A DNA stretch of 64,000 nucleotides, taken from assembly GCA_021613375.1 (NCBI GenBank), contig CM038725.1, positions 39,166,059 to 39,230,058 on the forward strand, read 5' to 3'. The notes under the pieces are model-generated. The model did no database searches. It was given only the letters and a program-made list of their open reading frames with translations, and was not told where the DNA came from. Both the position numbers and the translations under genes were made by a program. The stretch comes from Megaleporinus macrocephalus (Eukaryota > Chordata > Actinopteri > Characiformes > Anostomidae). Of the stretch, positions 44,457-56,919 are shown piece after piece; the first letter of the stretch is position 1; the number at the start of each line of letters is the position of its first letter.

Positions 44457-45679
44457 GGATGCTTTTGATAATCAATTGTCTGACACTGGTGGCTGTGAGA
44501 CATGTGCTGCCATAGCGGCATCTTTTTCGAATACTTTAGAAAGTCAAGTTCAGTTAATGCATCAGGAAACGGGACTGTTACGAGATTCCTCATTACCAAT
44601 TCAGACTGAAACAGTTCAAATCTGACTCTAAGACTACTCCTTCTAATCAGGGAGTGACATGGTCTGTCCCTTCGAGTACTTACACACCCCATGTACCCGC
44701 TCACACCACATTCACCCCTAAATCTGACCTGCCTGGTTCTTACACAAATTCTGTCATACATGGTGCCCACGGTGAATCCTCCCTTGTTACACATCGCCCA
44801 CACATATCTGGCCTTCTGTTGGGGTTAAACTTAGTGCTTTCTTCAGTGCACACCAATGCTCAGGTAGTTGTGCCACATCTGACTCTGCTGTGCTGAATAG
44901 CACATCACGTGTGCTTACATCGCTGTTACAGCACTCAAAAATGGAGCCGCCAAAGTTTAATGGTTCTACAGGAATTACACCAATGGAATGGCTCGTGCTG
45001 TAGATGACTTGAAGCAAAACACGGGCTTCTCTGATGTACACATTTTAACAGAATTGCCACGTTTTCTGTCGTTGGTTCGAAATCCTCAAACCCCACTTGA
45101 ATAGCTGGGATGACTTTTCTGAGCTCTTTAAAAACCCTCTGACAACCAAGAGAGAATCTGGAAGGATATTCTTGATTGCTTCCAAGCTCTGCATGAACCC
45201 CTCCCGACATTTGTGGCATATGTTGAGTGAATTCAAAAAAGCTCAGATATCCTCCTCCTGAACTAGATCTGGTCGAGCTAATCTGCAAACATGCTCAAGA
45301 AAAATACACCATTGCTTTGTAAGGTACTCGTATATCCTCAGCAGTAGACCTTCTGTTACGTGCACACGAACTGCATGCTGCACTCCAAGTAGCCAAGGCT
45401 GTTGGCTGCTTTCAATGCTCTTTACCTGGTTATACTTCTTGTACTTGCTCTCAGTGTAACCTTAAATCTTCTCAGGGCGACAGGGGCAACAGGAATCATG
45501 GAGCTGAGTTTTCACCACAACACCAGGGTGGTTCAGGCACACAATTTAGGGACCGTGAGCAATTTAGAAAGAAGAAACAGACACCAAAGGATGTGAGAGG
45601 CAGAACACAACGTCAGTGTGTTTCCCAACAATCCTTAAGGGAACCAAATGACTCTAGTAACCGAATGACTACCACTGCT

Positions 45680-46060
45680 AAAGTATATCATTCAGGGCAT
45701 GTAGTAGATACTTCCTCTGATGCTTTCTGGAACACACCGTTCTGGGTAGGTGTAAAACTCAAGAATCATGTGGTGTCTGCAACACTTGAAACTTGTGCCT
45801 TTTGTTGATATCTGGAAACATGAAGTGTGAGCCATGGACAGGTCCTCCATTGAGGTTTCATTGTTTCATGATCCTAACCTTAATGTCCTCACCTCTTGTT
45901 TTTGGGATGGATTTCATGATCAGGGCTTCTATCTCAATCCATGTTCCGAGTAGAACTGTTATTCTTGGAACACAAGACGTGAATGGAGGGGTGGAGTATG
46001 AATACAAACTCTCAAGCGCTAACTTTCTATGTTCTTTAGAGGGACCGGACTTACCTTACT
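45680..46060 (+). pseudogene. protease remnant
   Basis: VGVKLKNHVVSATLETCAFC corresponds to the retropepsin active-site region but with Glu in place of the catalytic Asp. After a frame shift, VFGMDFMIRASISIHVPSRT matches the Leu-Gly-x-Asp-Phe block. Inactive. Confidence 0.6.
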
Positions 46061-46133
46061 CACAGCCTTGTGAGTTCTCTGTTAATCCTGATGATGCAGC
46101 TCTGAATTCTGGGAGATCTGCTGGCTGATTTCA

Positions 46134-46936
46134 GTGGCCTGTTTGCAGCGTGTATCGGTCATACTACAGTTGCTGCTTGTCACATTGAAACTGCCAATGC
46201 AAGGCCTAAATCTTCCTCCGTATCACACTTCTCCTAAAAAGAAGCTCATTGAGGAGCAGATTCGGTCAATGCTTGACAATGACATCATTCAGCCTGCTTC
46301 AGGGCCTTGGTCGTCACTGATTGTTATTGTTCCTAAGCCTTCTGGAGAAGCTAGGTTTTGTGTGGATTATAGAGTTCTCAACCAGGTGACTGTAAAAGAC
46401 AGATACCCTTTACCAAGAATAGATGAATCGCTTGATTTTCATCTCGACACTAGACATGGCCTGTGAGTACAGGCAAGTTGGGGTGGAAGAAAGCTCTAGG
46501 CCCAAGCTCTAGGCTTTTGCATCCCACTATGGCCTGTTCCAATTCCAAGTCTTATCTTTTGTATCTTCGCAACGCCCCTGTGACTTTCCAGAGGGATATG
46601 AGTACGGTTTTGGCAGGTCTTATCTATAAATGTTGTGAGTTCTACCTCAAGGACATAGTGATTGCCTCACAAACATTCAAGCAGCACCTTGTAGACTTGA
46701 GAGAAATCTTTACAAGGCTGGAGAAGACTGGACTTACCCTAAAACTGAAGAAGTGTCAATTTTGCCAGAACAAGCTAAAGTTCTTGGGTTACAAAGTTTC
46801 GCCTGATGGTATTCTCCCAGACACTGAGAAAGTTGAGGCTGTGTTGAAGTTTCCTTTGGCTGCTGATTTTAGGCATATCTTCTATATCACCGTAACACGG
46901 GACAGAGTTGTAGCTTACCCTCACAACGCGACCTAA
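46134..46936 (+). pseudogene. reverse transcriptase remnant
   Basis: LPPYHTSPKKKLIEEQIRSM, SGPWSSLIVIVPKPSGEARF, CVDYRVLNQVTVKDRYPLPR are well preserved. After a deletion and frame change near 46450 the palm follows with NAPVTFQRDMSTVLAGLIYK and FYLKDIVIAS, where the first Asp of the YxDD box is Lys. Then KCQFCQNKLKFLGYKVSPDG. Catalytically dead. Confidence 0.88.
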
Positions 46937-46969
46937 AGCTGTTTGCACCAGAGTCTTAGTTATATCTCA

Positions 46970-47600
46970 GAGTTATATCTCAGTTATTATCACGACCACC
47001 CCACTGCTGTTCATCTTGGATTCGCCAAGACATTAACAAGGTTGAAAGAGAGGGAGTCTGATTCTGATTTTGATTCTGATGTTGAAACTGTGGTTCAAAA
47101 ATGAGAAAATATGTTAGAGCTTATGTTCTTTCCTGTCCTGTGTGCCAACTAACAAAGCCTTCACAACAAAAGCCTGCTGGGATGTTGGTTCCGGTGCACG
47201 CTCATGGAGGTAGCGGGCGTTGACTTATTCGGGCCTCTGCCACGTACTTAAGCAGGAAATGCTTACCTCTTGGCCTTTGTGGACTATTTTAGCAAATGGG
47301 TTGAGGTGTCTGTTGTGAACGAAGGTACAGCTCAGGTTGCGACTAGTAAGTTCCAAAGCGACATCTTTGCAAGACATGGTGCTCCGAAGTACTTGATCTC
47401 AGATCGAGGACAGCAGTTTATGAGTGCATTCTTTGACCATGTTTTGGAAGCCCTGGAAGCCTTCACGTGGTTAATCTTCAACCATTCCGTACATGGACTT
47501 CGCCTCACATTCGGCCAAAAGACCACCTCAGATCAGACCATACTACTGGTCAGGGGAACACACTCAGAAGTGTGGTGAACAGTTGTTCGAGTCCTACCTT
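46970..47600 (+). pseudogene. integrase remnant
   Basis: A His region (HDHPTAVHLGFAKTLTRLKE), CPVCQLTKPSQQKPAGM, then LAFVDYFSKWVEVSVVNEG and YLISDRGQQFMSAFF with the second catalytic Asp. The Glu region is lost. Internal stops near 47100 and 47250. Confidence 0.85.
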
Positions 47601-48110
47601 CCACGCAGGGCAACAATTGAGGGTGCACAAGCAGAAGGTGACACAGGATGCTTTAGTGCTAATCAGATCATGCCATCACAGCCTCTTGCTGATATGTTTG
47701 TTGAGGACAGTGATATGCCTCCACTCACTCTTATGACTTGAGAAACAAGGTTGACCACTCAGACACCCTTGACACTCACATTAACCTAGAGTTAGTTAAT
47801 GACGCTGACACTACTACTGATCCTGACCACCCTAGTCAGGTGTCGATGACTAATTTTAAGATTACTGTAGCGCACTCATATAACCTTACACCTCGACGTC
47901 AACTAACAAGCACTTCAACTCTGACTCGTGATGCTGGACTGCTTGTGTTTCTTTTGTTCTGAGATTTTTTTCATTTTTGTTTTCTTGTTTATAATATGTT
48001 GCACTGCTCCACATATTCAAGTGAAAAGTTCTTTTCTAGGATTCTGTGTGTTATAAATATGTTCATATTGAAAGGCTCTGATTTTGGTGTTTAAAAATAA
48101 AAAAGGGGGA

Positions 48111-49416
48111 TTTTGGAGACCTCGAATCATTTTGTTATGTTTAGTGTTTGTTTTTGTAATTCATGGACCTGTCATTCATTTTTTGTTTCCTATGCCATGT
48201 AATGTATGTATGGCGTGGGGTGTAAAGCTCTGTCGCATCCTCCGCGACAGAGCTTTACAGTCGCCAGGCAAGGGTGGTTTCTCGCCCTGCCCCCGGGACC
48301 ACGCGGCCGTTGGCTGCCCAAAACAGCGGGTGCTGTAACCACCCAGTAGCATCTCTCTCCCCAGGAGCGTTCACTCCACCAAGCATCCATCAGAGTGTAC
48401 TGATCAGCAGAGTGTTTGGCACTTTTTTGCACTACTTGAACACTTCCTGTCTGAGATGTTGTGCTTCCTAATTGCTTCATTTTTCAGTAAAATTCACAGT
48501 GGGTTCATCACTACTGAACCCTTCAAGAGTCAAGATCATCCTAGATGATCCCAGTGATGTAATTTTAAATAAAATGTAACTGCTGTCTGTGTTCTTTTGA
48601 TGTAGGAGAACATCAGCTTTTTATGGAGACTAGTTTTAAGTTTTTCACAACATAATTTAGATTACAGGAAACTCAATGTTGAGTTGAATTAAACGGTCAG
48701 TAGGATGATTTTACTAAATATTTTATGTACAAACAAATTAGATTTCATTGTATTCAACTCAAATTATCACTTCCAGTCTATTTTTACTAAAACCATTTGA
48801 TTTTCTCTAGTTTGCATTACTTAAATATTTTAAGGTAATCACTCAAACTCTTTTAGTACAATCAACTTATCCGGGTTTACAGTGTGGTTTTTGAAAAACT
48901 AGATTTTTTGTGTAAAGTTGTGATGCTAGTTTTTTTAAATGCTGAAGTAGATGTTCATTTTTTATGAATATTTGTTAAATTGTGCTACAATTCTGTGCTC
49001 CACATTTTCATTGCATTATTGTAGTTTCATTTACTGTTCTTTATTAAGTTAAAGTGATGCTGATCTTTGAAAAACTTGCTATTTTAAGTCAGAATGTGAT
49101 GCTAAGTTTTCTAAACTGAAAGTTCATTAAAGTTCATTAAATAATGATAGAATTCTGTCCTCCACATTTTCATTGAATCATTGTAATGTTTTCATTTACT
49201 GTTTTTATAAACAGATATAATATATTCTGTATACAGTATACAGGTATTGGGTAGAACAGAGTTAAGTATATTAGTCTAGTCCTCTAAAACCATTCCAGTT
49301 CCTCATGTGGCCCCATGGGAAAATCAATTGCCCCCCCTGTTCTGTGAGGTGATGAAATGAAGCTACAGCGAGTCTGATTGTCAGTCTGATTCACATGAAC
49401 TGCTCAAATCTGAGAA
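48111..49416. other. non-coding stretch with hairpin
   Basis: No gene supported. The first 450 bases may include the 3' LTR of the plus-strand gypsy element. The remainder is AT-rich. Confidence 0.45.
48221..48259. repeat. perfect 16-bp inverted repeat (hairpin)
   Basis: TGTAAAGCTCTGTCGC at 48221-48236 is the exact reverse complement of 48244-48259, with a 7-base loop ATCCTCC. Confidence 0.95.
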
Positions 49417-49550
49417 GTGAGGAGTAAACACAGCAGCGTCGCTCTGATTCACTACATGAAGTCCATTAACTGTAGCCTCACATTCCTTTACCAGCAGAGA
49501 CCTCCACAGAGTCTCCAACATTCCACTGTGATGTCACTACAGAGGCCGTG

Positions 49551-49558
49551 TGACGTCA
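49551..49558. promoter_or_regulatory. CRE-like palindrome upstream of the 14-exon gene
   Basis: TGACGTCA, the full cAMP-response element consensus, lies 83 bases before the ATG at 49641 in a region lacking a TATA box. A related GATGTCAC lies at 49530-49537. Confidence 0.5.
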
Positions 49559-49640
49559 TAGAGGTGAAGATGTACGGAGTTCTGCGCGTCTCAGTGTGAA
49601 ATCAGTCTGTGCTGAAGCGTCAAAGGAGAGAGAAGGAAAA

Positions 49641-52600
49641 ATGAGCTGGAGAAAGTACCTGTGTTGTGGAGGAGGAGATAGAGAGAGTGAGAAGGAGGAG
49701 GAGCACAGAAAGGAAGTAGGAGAACATACTGAGAAGAAAGAGAGAGGAAAGAGGAGGAGGAGAGAGAGAGAGTGGAGTTTCTCTAGGAAAGAGGAGGAGA
49801 GGGAGAGACAGTGGAGTCTCTGGAGGAAAGAGGAGGAGAGGGAGACTCCACTAGAGGAGGAGGTGACTGTGCTGATGGAGGAAGCCGAGCCAGAGCCGGT
49901 GGACATCAGCACAGAGACTGAGCAGCTTCTGAGTGAGTAGATGAGTCGACGTCACTATAATTAACAGTAGTTACTGAACAAGTCAGTGATTCTCAGTACA
50001 TACTGAATAAATCAGAGTACAGCGCTGGAGACACTCTCCTTTAGTGTAGGGGGAATGTTAATGTTAGGTAGTGTTGAGTGTAGGGTTAGTGTTAGGTAGT
50101 GTTAAGTGTAGGGTTAATGTTAAGGTTACTTAGTGTTAGTTGTGGTGTATGTATTTTATTTATTAATATTATTTATTATTTAATATAAACAGGAATTGAA
50201 CTGATTATGAATTCTAATCTGTCTAAATGATTCAATTCTAAATTAAATAGGCGTCAATACTGAGACGGCTCCGGAGCTGCCGGAGTCTGAAGATGCTGGA
50301 CCACCCTCCAGCACCCCTCTGGGTGAGTAGGAGAACCTGTTATCATGATGAACATCATTGTATCTCCACATTAACAGAACAAATGCTGATCTGATTCCTT
50401 CTGATATGAATATTAAAGCAGGAGAACTGAGAGCTCCTGACACCAGTGAGCTCCTGCAGATCCTGCCGAGGGACGTTGCTGGAGGAGATAAGGTGGACCA
50501 GCATCTGGGTGAGTAAAAGAATCAAACGTTGGATATTGTCATAACGACCCAGCTGGACAGATGTTGATATTTATTAATGTTCAAACAGAAGCCAAGACCT
50601 GTGAGCAGACTGAAGAGGAGACCAGGAGAGAAACGCTGCTGGAGGAACCTCCAACCTCCAGCACATCTCTGGGTGAGCAGAACAAACTATTAGCATCATG
50701 CTAACTCTGAATTGTAGAGCATTGGAGAACATTACCAGAACAAACCGGCTGCTGGTGGACCACTCCAGCACGCAGTCCAGTCCTGTTTATGTAATAAATA
50801 AACAAGTTAATGAAGACCACCAGAACTCCATCAGGCACTAGTTAAGATTTGGTGATGTCATCATTTTCTGACTTGACAAGGACCATCAGAACTGACCATA
50901 ACCTTACTGAACATCTGCTGATCTTCTTAGAATCTGACTCAGGAGCTCCGGTCGTGGATGAGGTTGAGGACACAGGGGTAGAGACTTCTAAGACCCTTGT
51001 GTCCTCCCAGATAGATCACCCTGTCCAGTCCTTCGGTAAGTAACGGAAATGACCTGTGGAAATATATCAAGTATGAAAATAACACAGCTGGACGACTGAC
51101 AGTGTTTATTAATGTGAAAGACGACGAGAGGATAATGACCATCGTCAGGGTGATCTCTGCAGCAGAGGCAGTCAGATACCTGCTGGAGAACCTGAAGGTA
51201 TCTGACCTGCAGAACCTCGAGTTCCCTCCGGGTGAGTAAAAGAAGGACTCACTACAAAAACTACATTCAAACAAAAGCAGAAACATGAATATCTTAATAT
51301 CTCTCAACATCTCACTCTCACTGGATATCTTCTACAAACATCAGCGAACAACACCAACGCCGTCATCGAGGCCGCCTGTGAGGTAGTTCTTGTGCTGCTG
51401 CAGAGACTCGCAGCCTCACCTGACCAGCACCTGAGTGAGTAAAGCTCATAAACACTAAATATTAAAGATGATACTGAACACTTCACAGACAACATGTCCA
51501 TGTGGGGCCCGTATGGTTCTTATTTGGCCTAAATGGGTTTGACGTGGGCTTGTAGGAGCTTCATGATTGGTGATACATGGAGCCCCGCTGGGTTTTAACT
51601 TTTTGCCCCATTAGGGTTACAATTGTGAGCCCCTCTTAGGCTACTCTTGGGGGCCCACAGTTATGGCACTGTTCACATGGTGGATTGTTCACTTGGGACC
51701 ATCTTGCAGTTCCGATCGGCCCTAGTTATTGGTCCTCATGGACAAACACACACAGAGCCTGTATGAAGGCAATGGACAAATCTCTGTGGGCTCCTACCAG
51801 GTTGCCCCAAGGGGACCCAATCAGCAGCCCGTCTTTAACTGATGTCCACATGAACATGTTGGCTGTGTCAGTAAATATCAGACCTGCTGATACTCAGAGC
51901 TTCAATATCAAGATCATCATCTTCACCAGGTTCTGTGATGATGTAGCAGCTGAACATCTGCTGATGTTTATTTCTATTTAATCAGTTAACAAGGTGCTGT
52001 TGGTGATGCAAACGGTTCCTGAGTTTGCTGATGTCGAAGTGCTGTTAACACATCATCTAAACAGCATTCGAGGACTAAACATCACAGCTCTGGGTGAGTA
52101 ACAGAAACCAGAACCTTCTCTGACACCAGGGCAGCAGAATAGACTAGGCTGGCGTTGGTCCATTCCAGCAGATAGAACTATCTCAGTTGACGATGACCAC
52201 TCAAACTCAGTCAGGAAGCATTTGGTGATGTGACTTAATGATCAGAACCCACCATAATCTGACATCTGCTGATCCTTTCAGAACCAGGAACTGAGCTACA
52301 GCCCCAGGTGGGGGTGGATGCAGAGATGGAGGCCCTGCGTACCATCTTCTGCCCTCACCTGGACACGCTGTACTCACAGCTCGGTAAAGTACCGGAGATG
52401 GTCAGTGCAAATATATGAAGAGTGAAAACGATGCAGCTGAAGAACTGACAGTGTGTATCGGTGTGAATCCAGTGGATGAGATGCTGACAGGGTTGTTAGT
52501 CCAGCTGGCTGCTAACGCCCTGATCTTCCTCCGTAAGGTGCATGGAGAACCTCCAGGTGAGTCATCAGAAGAACATTCAGGTAAAAGTAGGAATCGTGTT

Positions 52601-54185
52601 TAATGTTAACATGAACCTGTGTTCATTCATTCTTTCTAAATGAACTAGTGAACAACAACAAGTCCAGGGCCGACATCATCACCAAGGCCTTATATTCCAT
52701 CCTGGAGGAGCTCGTCACCGCGAGGGATCAGCATCTCAGTGAGTAAAGCTAATGAGCACCAGAAACTAAAGATGGAGCCCATGTGGTAACAGCTGGTGGT
52801 CTCAGACTGATATGAGCAGAAAGAGCTGATCATCTTTAGAGCTTAAGAAGTAACATCAGATCAGCTGATCCTCAAGTCTTCAATATCAGTATCACCATCT
52901 TTACTAGGTTCTGTGATGAAGACTCAGCTGAACAACTGCTAATATTTATTTCTATTAAATCAGTCCACGACTTCCTTTACTTGATGTCCTCGGCTCCGGA
53001 ATACCAGGACATCGTGGAGGTGCTGGCGTCAGTGCTGGACGCCGCCAGAGCATATTACTGTGGACATCTGGGTGAGTAGAAGAACCTAGTAGCTTGATGA
53101 TCATCATAATAATAAGTGTGAACGACTGAAGAACTGCTAATGTTTCATCAGGATTTATTATTTAGTTATTAATCTTCATCTGAACTCAGACTGATTCTGC
53201 TCGGGCTCGTTTTACGAGGTGACTCTGAGTCCAGTTTGTATGCGAGCAACACAAAAACCATAGTCAGGTCCAACCACAGTGATGGATCTGGACAGCTGGT
53301 GATGTTTCTTCATGTTACAGCATGAGACCAAACCGAGGAGGTGGAGGAAGGTGGAGCGTCCACCATGGATAATTTGAAGTGGACGGCACCTGAAATTCAG
53401 CCGCCTCAGCCACCTCAACCGCCTCAGCTGCCTGAGCCCCGTCATCCACGTCAGCTGCGTCAGCCCCGTCATCCACCTCAGCCGCCTCAGCCCCGTCATC
53501 TACGTCAGCCGCGGCAGCCACCTCAGCCACCTCAACCGCCTCAGCCCCATCATTCACGTCAGCCGCCTCAGCCCCGTCATCCACGTCAGCCGCCTCAGCT
53601 GCCTCAGTCATCTTGGGGTAAGTAAAGAAAACAGATCTCAGATTTTGGGTTGGAGATACGGCTCTAGAGATAAACTTTCACTGGTAGTGGAGCTTCTACA
53701 AGGTTCTTCATGCTCACACATCTGTTTTACATAGAAGCTTCCATTAAAACGTTCTTCACGTTCTACAGTAACTACACACTAATACTAACATAACTGCATT
53801 TGTAGCTCACAGAGATGGTCCTGGGGTGAAGCCACCTCCTTGTCCACGGACTGACAGCCAACATCGACACAGGCACCAGTCCAGAGTTCAGTGGACACAT
53901 CAGCACCAGGGACAGAGACCACCTAGAGTGCCGAGACACCAGTGGGAGGAGGAGGCCACTGGATACCCGTCTAGACAGGAGGCAACTGATCCGTGGGCCT
54001 GGAGACACCATGGTCTCAAACATCAGACCCAGACCCCAAAATCAAAAGGATCCCATCACCGTCCTAATGATGAAGGCGCTCCTGCACAGAGAGAGAGAGA
54101 CGGGTTTGGAGGAAGAGGGAGACGTGGTGGAGGTCGAGGACGGAAGAGACTGGACTGGTGGCAATATGACAACAGATGGCTATGA
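49641..54185 (+). CDS. novel 14-exon gene, about 667 aa, family not recognised
   Basis: Exons: 49641-49932, 50251-50322, 50422-50508, 50589-50672, 50931-51035, 51121-51231, 51345-51434, 51986-52093, 52282-52383, 52473-52556, 52649-52738, 52964-53071, 53327-53617, 53806-54185. Every intron is GT-AG and phase 1, and the joined frame has no stop until TGA 54183, which strongly supports the model. Exon 1: MSWRKYLCCGGG (possible palmitoylation) then a Glu/Arg/Lys coiled coil. Exons 2-5: acidic, Ser/Pro-rich. Exons 6-8 and 10-12: hydrophobic helical modules (VLLVMQTVPEFADVEVLL). Exon 13: Pro-Gln-Pro-rich. Exon 14: His/Gln-rich ending in an RGG-like GFGGRGRRGGGRGRKR. I do not recognise the family; a lineage-specific nucleic-acid or scaffold protein is a guess. 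Confidence 0.75.
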
Positions 54186-54189
54186 ATAT

Positions 54190-55500
54190 CAACCCCAACC
54201 TCCTATAATGAACCCCAACCTCCTACAATCAATTCCAATCTCCTACAATCAATTCAAATCTCCTACAATCAACCCCAGCCTCCTACAATCAATTCCAACC
54301 TCCTACAATCAACCCCAACCTCCAACAATCAATTCCAACATCCTACAATCAACCCCAACCTCCAACAATCAATTCCAACATCCTACAATCAACCCCAACC
54401 TCCAACAATCAATTCCAACATCCTACAATCAACCCCAACCTCCAACAATCAATTCCAACATCCTACAATCAACCCCAACCTCTTACAATCAATTCCAACA
54501 TCCTACAATCAACCCCAACCTCCTACAATCAACCCCAACCTCCTATAATCAATTCCAACATCCTACAATCAATTCCAACATCCTACAATCAATTCCAACA
54601 TCCTACAATCAACCCCAACCTCCTACAATCAATTCCAACATCCTACAATCAACCCCAACCTCCTACAATCAACCCCAACCTCCTACAATCAATTCCAACC
54701 TCCTACAATCAACCCCAACCTCCAACAATCAATTCCAACATCCTACAATCAACCCCAACCTCCAACAATCAACCATTCCAACTTCCTACAATCACCCATT
54801 CCAACCTCCTACAATGATCCCCAACATCCTACAATGAACCCCAACATCCTACAATCAACCCCAACATCCTACAATCAACCCCAACCTCCTATAATCAATT
54901 CCAACATCCTACAATCAATTCCAACATCCCACAATCAATTCCAACATCCTACAATCAACCCCAACCTCCTACAATCAATTCCAACATCCTACAATCAACC
55001 CCAACCTCCTACAATCAACCCCAACCTCCTACAATCACCCCAACCTCCTACAATCAACCCCAACCTCCAACAATCAACCATTCCAACTTCCTACAATCAA
55101 CCCCAACCTCCAACAATCAACCATTCCAACTTCCTACAATCAACCCCAACATCCTACAATCAACCCCAACATCCTACAATCAACCCCAACATCCTACAAT
55201 CAACCCCAACATCCTACAATCAACCCCAACATCCTACAATCAACCCCAACATCCTACAATCAACCATTCCAACATCCTACAATCAACCCCAACATCCTAC
55301 AATCAACCCCAACCTCCTACAATCAATTCCAACATCATACAATCAACCCCAACCTCCTACAATCGACCCCAACCTCCTATAATCAATTCCAACATCCTAC
55401 AATCAACCCCAACCTCCTACAATCGACCCCAACCTCCTACAATCAATTCCAACCTCCTACGATCGACCCCAACCTCCTACAATCAATTCCAACCTCCTCC
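54190..55500. repeat. 20-bp minisatellite in the presumed 3' UTR
   Basis: About 65 copies of AACCCCAACCTCCTACAATC alternating with the AATTCCAACATCCTACAATC variant, starting four bases after the stop of the 14-exon gene. Open frames continue through because the unit lacks stops in one reading. An AATAAAAAAATATT follows at about 55586-55600 and may be the polyadenylation signal. Confidence 0.97.
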
Positions 55501-55649
55501 AAATCATTCCAACCTCTTAAATTTACCTCAACCTTCTTCAAATCACCCCAACCCTCGCTCTACAACCCCAAATCAGCAAATATAAAAATAAAAAAATATT
55601 AAAATATTACTAATCTTTATTCTTTATTACTAACTACTAATCTTTATTC

Positions 55650-56712
55650 TTTATTAGTGTAATACAGTGTTCAGGTATGTTACTGAACGTTCTGCTGAGA
55701 GTCTACAGGCTTTATTAGTGTAATACAGTGTTCAGGTATGATACTGAATGATCTACTGAGAGTCTACAGGCTTTATTAGTGTAATACAGTGTTCAGGTAT
55801 GTTACTGAATGATCTGCTGAGAGTCTACAGGCTTTATTAGTGTAATACAGTGTTCAGGTATGTTACTGAATGATCTGCTGAGAATCTACAGGCTTTATTA
55901 GTGTAATACAGTGTTCAGGTATGTTACTGAACGTTCTGCTGAGAGTCTACAGGCTTTATTAGTGTAATACAGTGTTCAGGTATGATACTGAACGATCTGC
56001 TGAGAGTCTACAGGCTTTATTGGTGTAATACAGTGTTCAGGTATGTTACTGAATGATCTGCTGAGAGTCTACAGGCTTTATTAGTGTAATACAGTGTTCA
56101 GGTATGTTACTGAACGTTCTGCTGAGAGTCTACAGGCTTTATTAGTGTAATACAGTGTTCAGGTATGTTACTAAACGTTCTGCTGAGAGTCTACAGGCTT
56201 TATTAGTGTAATACAGTGTTCAGGTATGTTAATGAATGATCTGCCGAGAGTCTACAGGCATTATTAGTGTAATACAGTGTTCAGGTATGTTACTGAATGA
56301 TCTGCTGAGAGTCTACAGGCTTTATTAGTGTAATACAGTGTTCAGGTATGTTACTGAACGTTCTGCTGATAGTCTACAGGCTTTATTAGTGTAATACAGT
56401 GTTCAGGTATGTTACTGAATGATCTGCTGAGAATCTACAGGCTTTATTAGTGTAATACAGTGTTCAGGTATGATACTGAATGATCTACTGAGAGTCTACA
56501 GGCTTTATTAGTGTAATACATGTTCCGGTATGTTACTGAATGATCTGCTGAGAATCTACAGGCTTTATTAGTGTAATACCGTGTTCAGGTATGTTACTGA
56601 ATGATCTGCTGAGAATCTACAGGCTTTATTAGTGTAATAAAGTGTTCAGGTATGTTACTGAACGTTCTGCTGAGAGTCTACAGGCTTTATTAGTGTAACA
56701 CCGTGTTCAGGT
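55650..56712. repeat. 61-bp minisatellite
   Basis: About 17 copies of a 61-bp unit containing GTGTAATACAGTGTTCAGGT and GAGAGTCTACAGGCTTTATT, with an alternating GAACGTTCTG or GAATGATCTG variant. Confidence 0.97.
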
Positions 56713-56724
56713 ATGTTACTGAAT

Positions 56725-56905
56725 GGAGTTGGTGGTGATGTTGCTGCAGTGGAACACAAGCTCCTGTACTTTGATGAAGCTGCAGATGAAGAAACATCCT
56801 GGAATCCGAGCCATTGTCAGTGTCCCTGGGCAGCAGGGGGGCAACATCACAATGTGTGCAGCTGTTAGCCAGAATGGTGAACTGCTCATTCACTTGCAGG
56901 ATATT
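56725..56905 (+). pseudogene. Tc1/IS630-type transposase fragment
   Basis: Reads KHPGIRAIVSVPGQQGGNIT then MCAAVSQNGELL. This Pro-Gly-Gln-x-Gly-Gly-Asn-Ile block occurs in the catalytic domain of fish Tc1/mariner-IS630-related transposases. Only about 60 residues are preserved, between the 61-bp array and the next ORF. Confidence 0.55.
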
Positions 56906-56919
56906 TCGAGAGCTTTGCA

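Larger units (their letters stand above)
44462..48110 (+). mobile_element. decayed plus-strand Ty3/gypsy element
   Basis: Gag pieces occur from 44470 (DTGGCETCAAIAASFSNTLE) and at 44935-45240 (MEPPKFNGSTGITPMEW and a capsid-like helix region), then a Cys-rich stretch near 45400. Protease lies at about 45680-46000, RT at 46134-46900 and integrase at 46970-47600. A polypurine tract AAAAAAGGGGG is near 48096-48106. Many frameshifts; LTRs are not identified. Confidence 0.8.

Noticed and set aside
54010..55382. 275- and 182-codon frames rich in Asn/Gln/Pro/Thr
   Set aside because: Translation of the 20-bp array after the true stop of the 14-exon gene; out of frame with exon 14.
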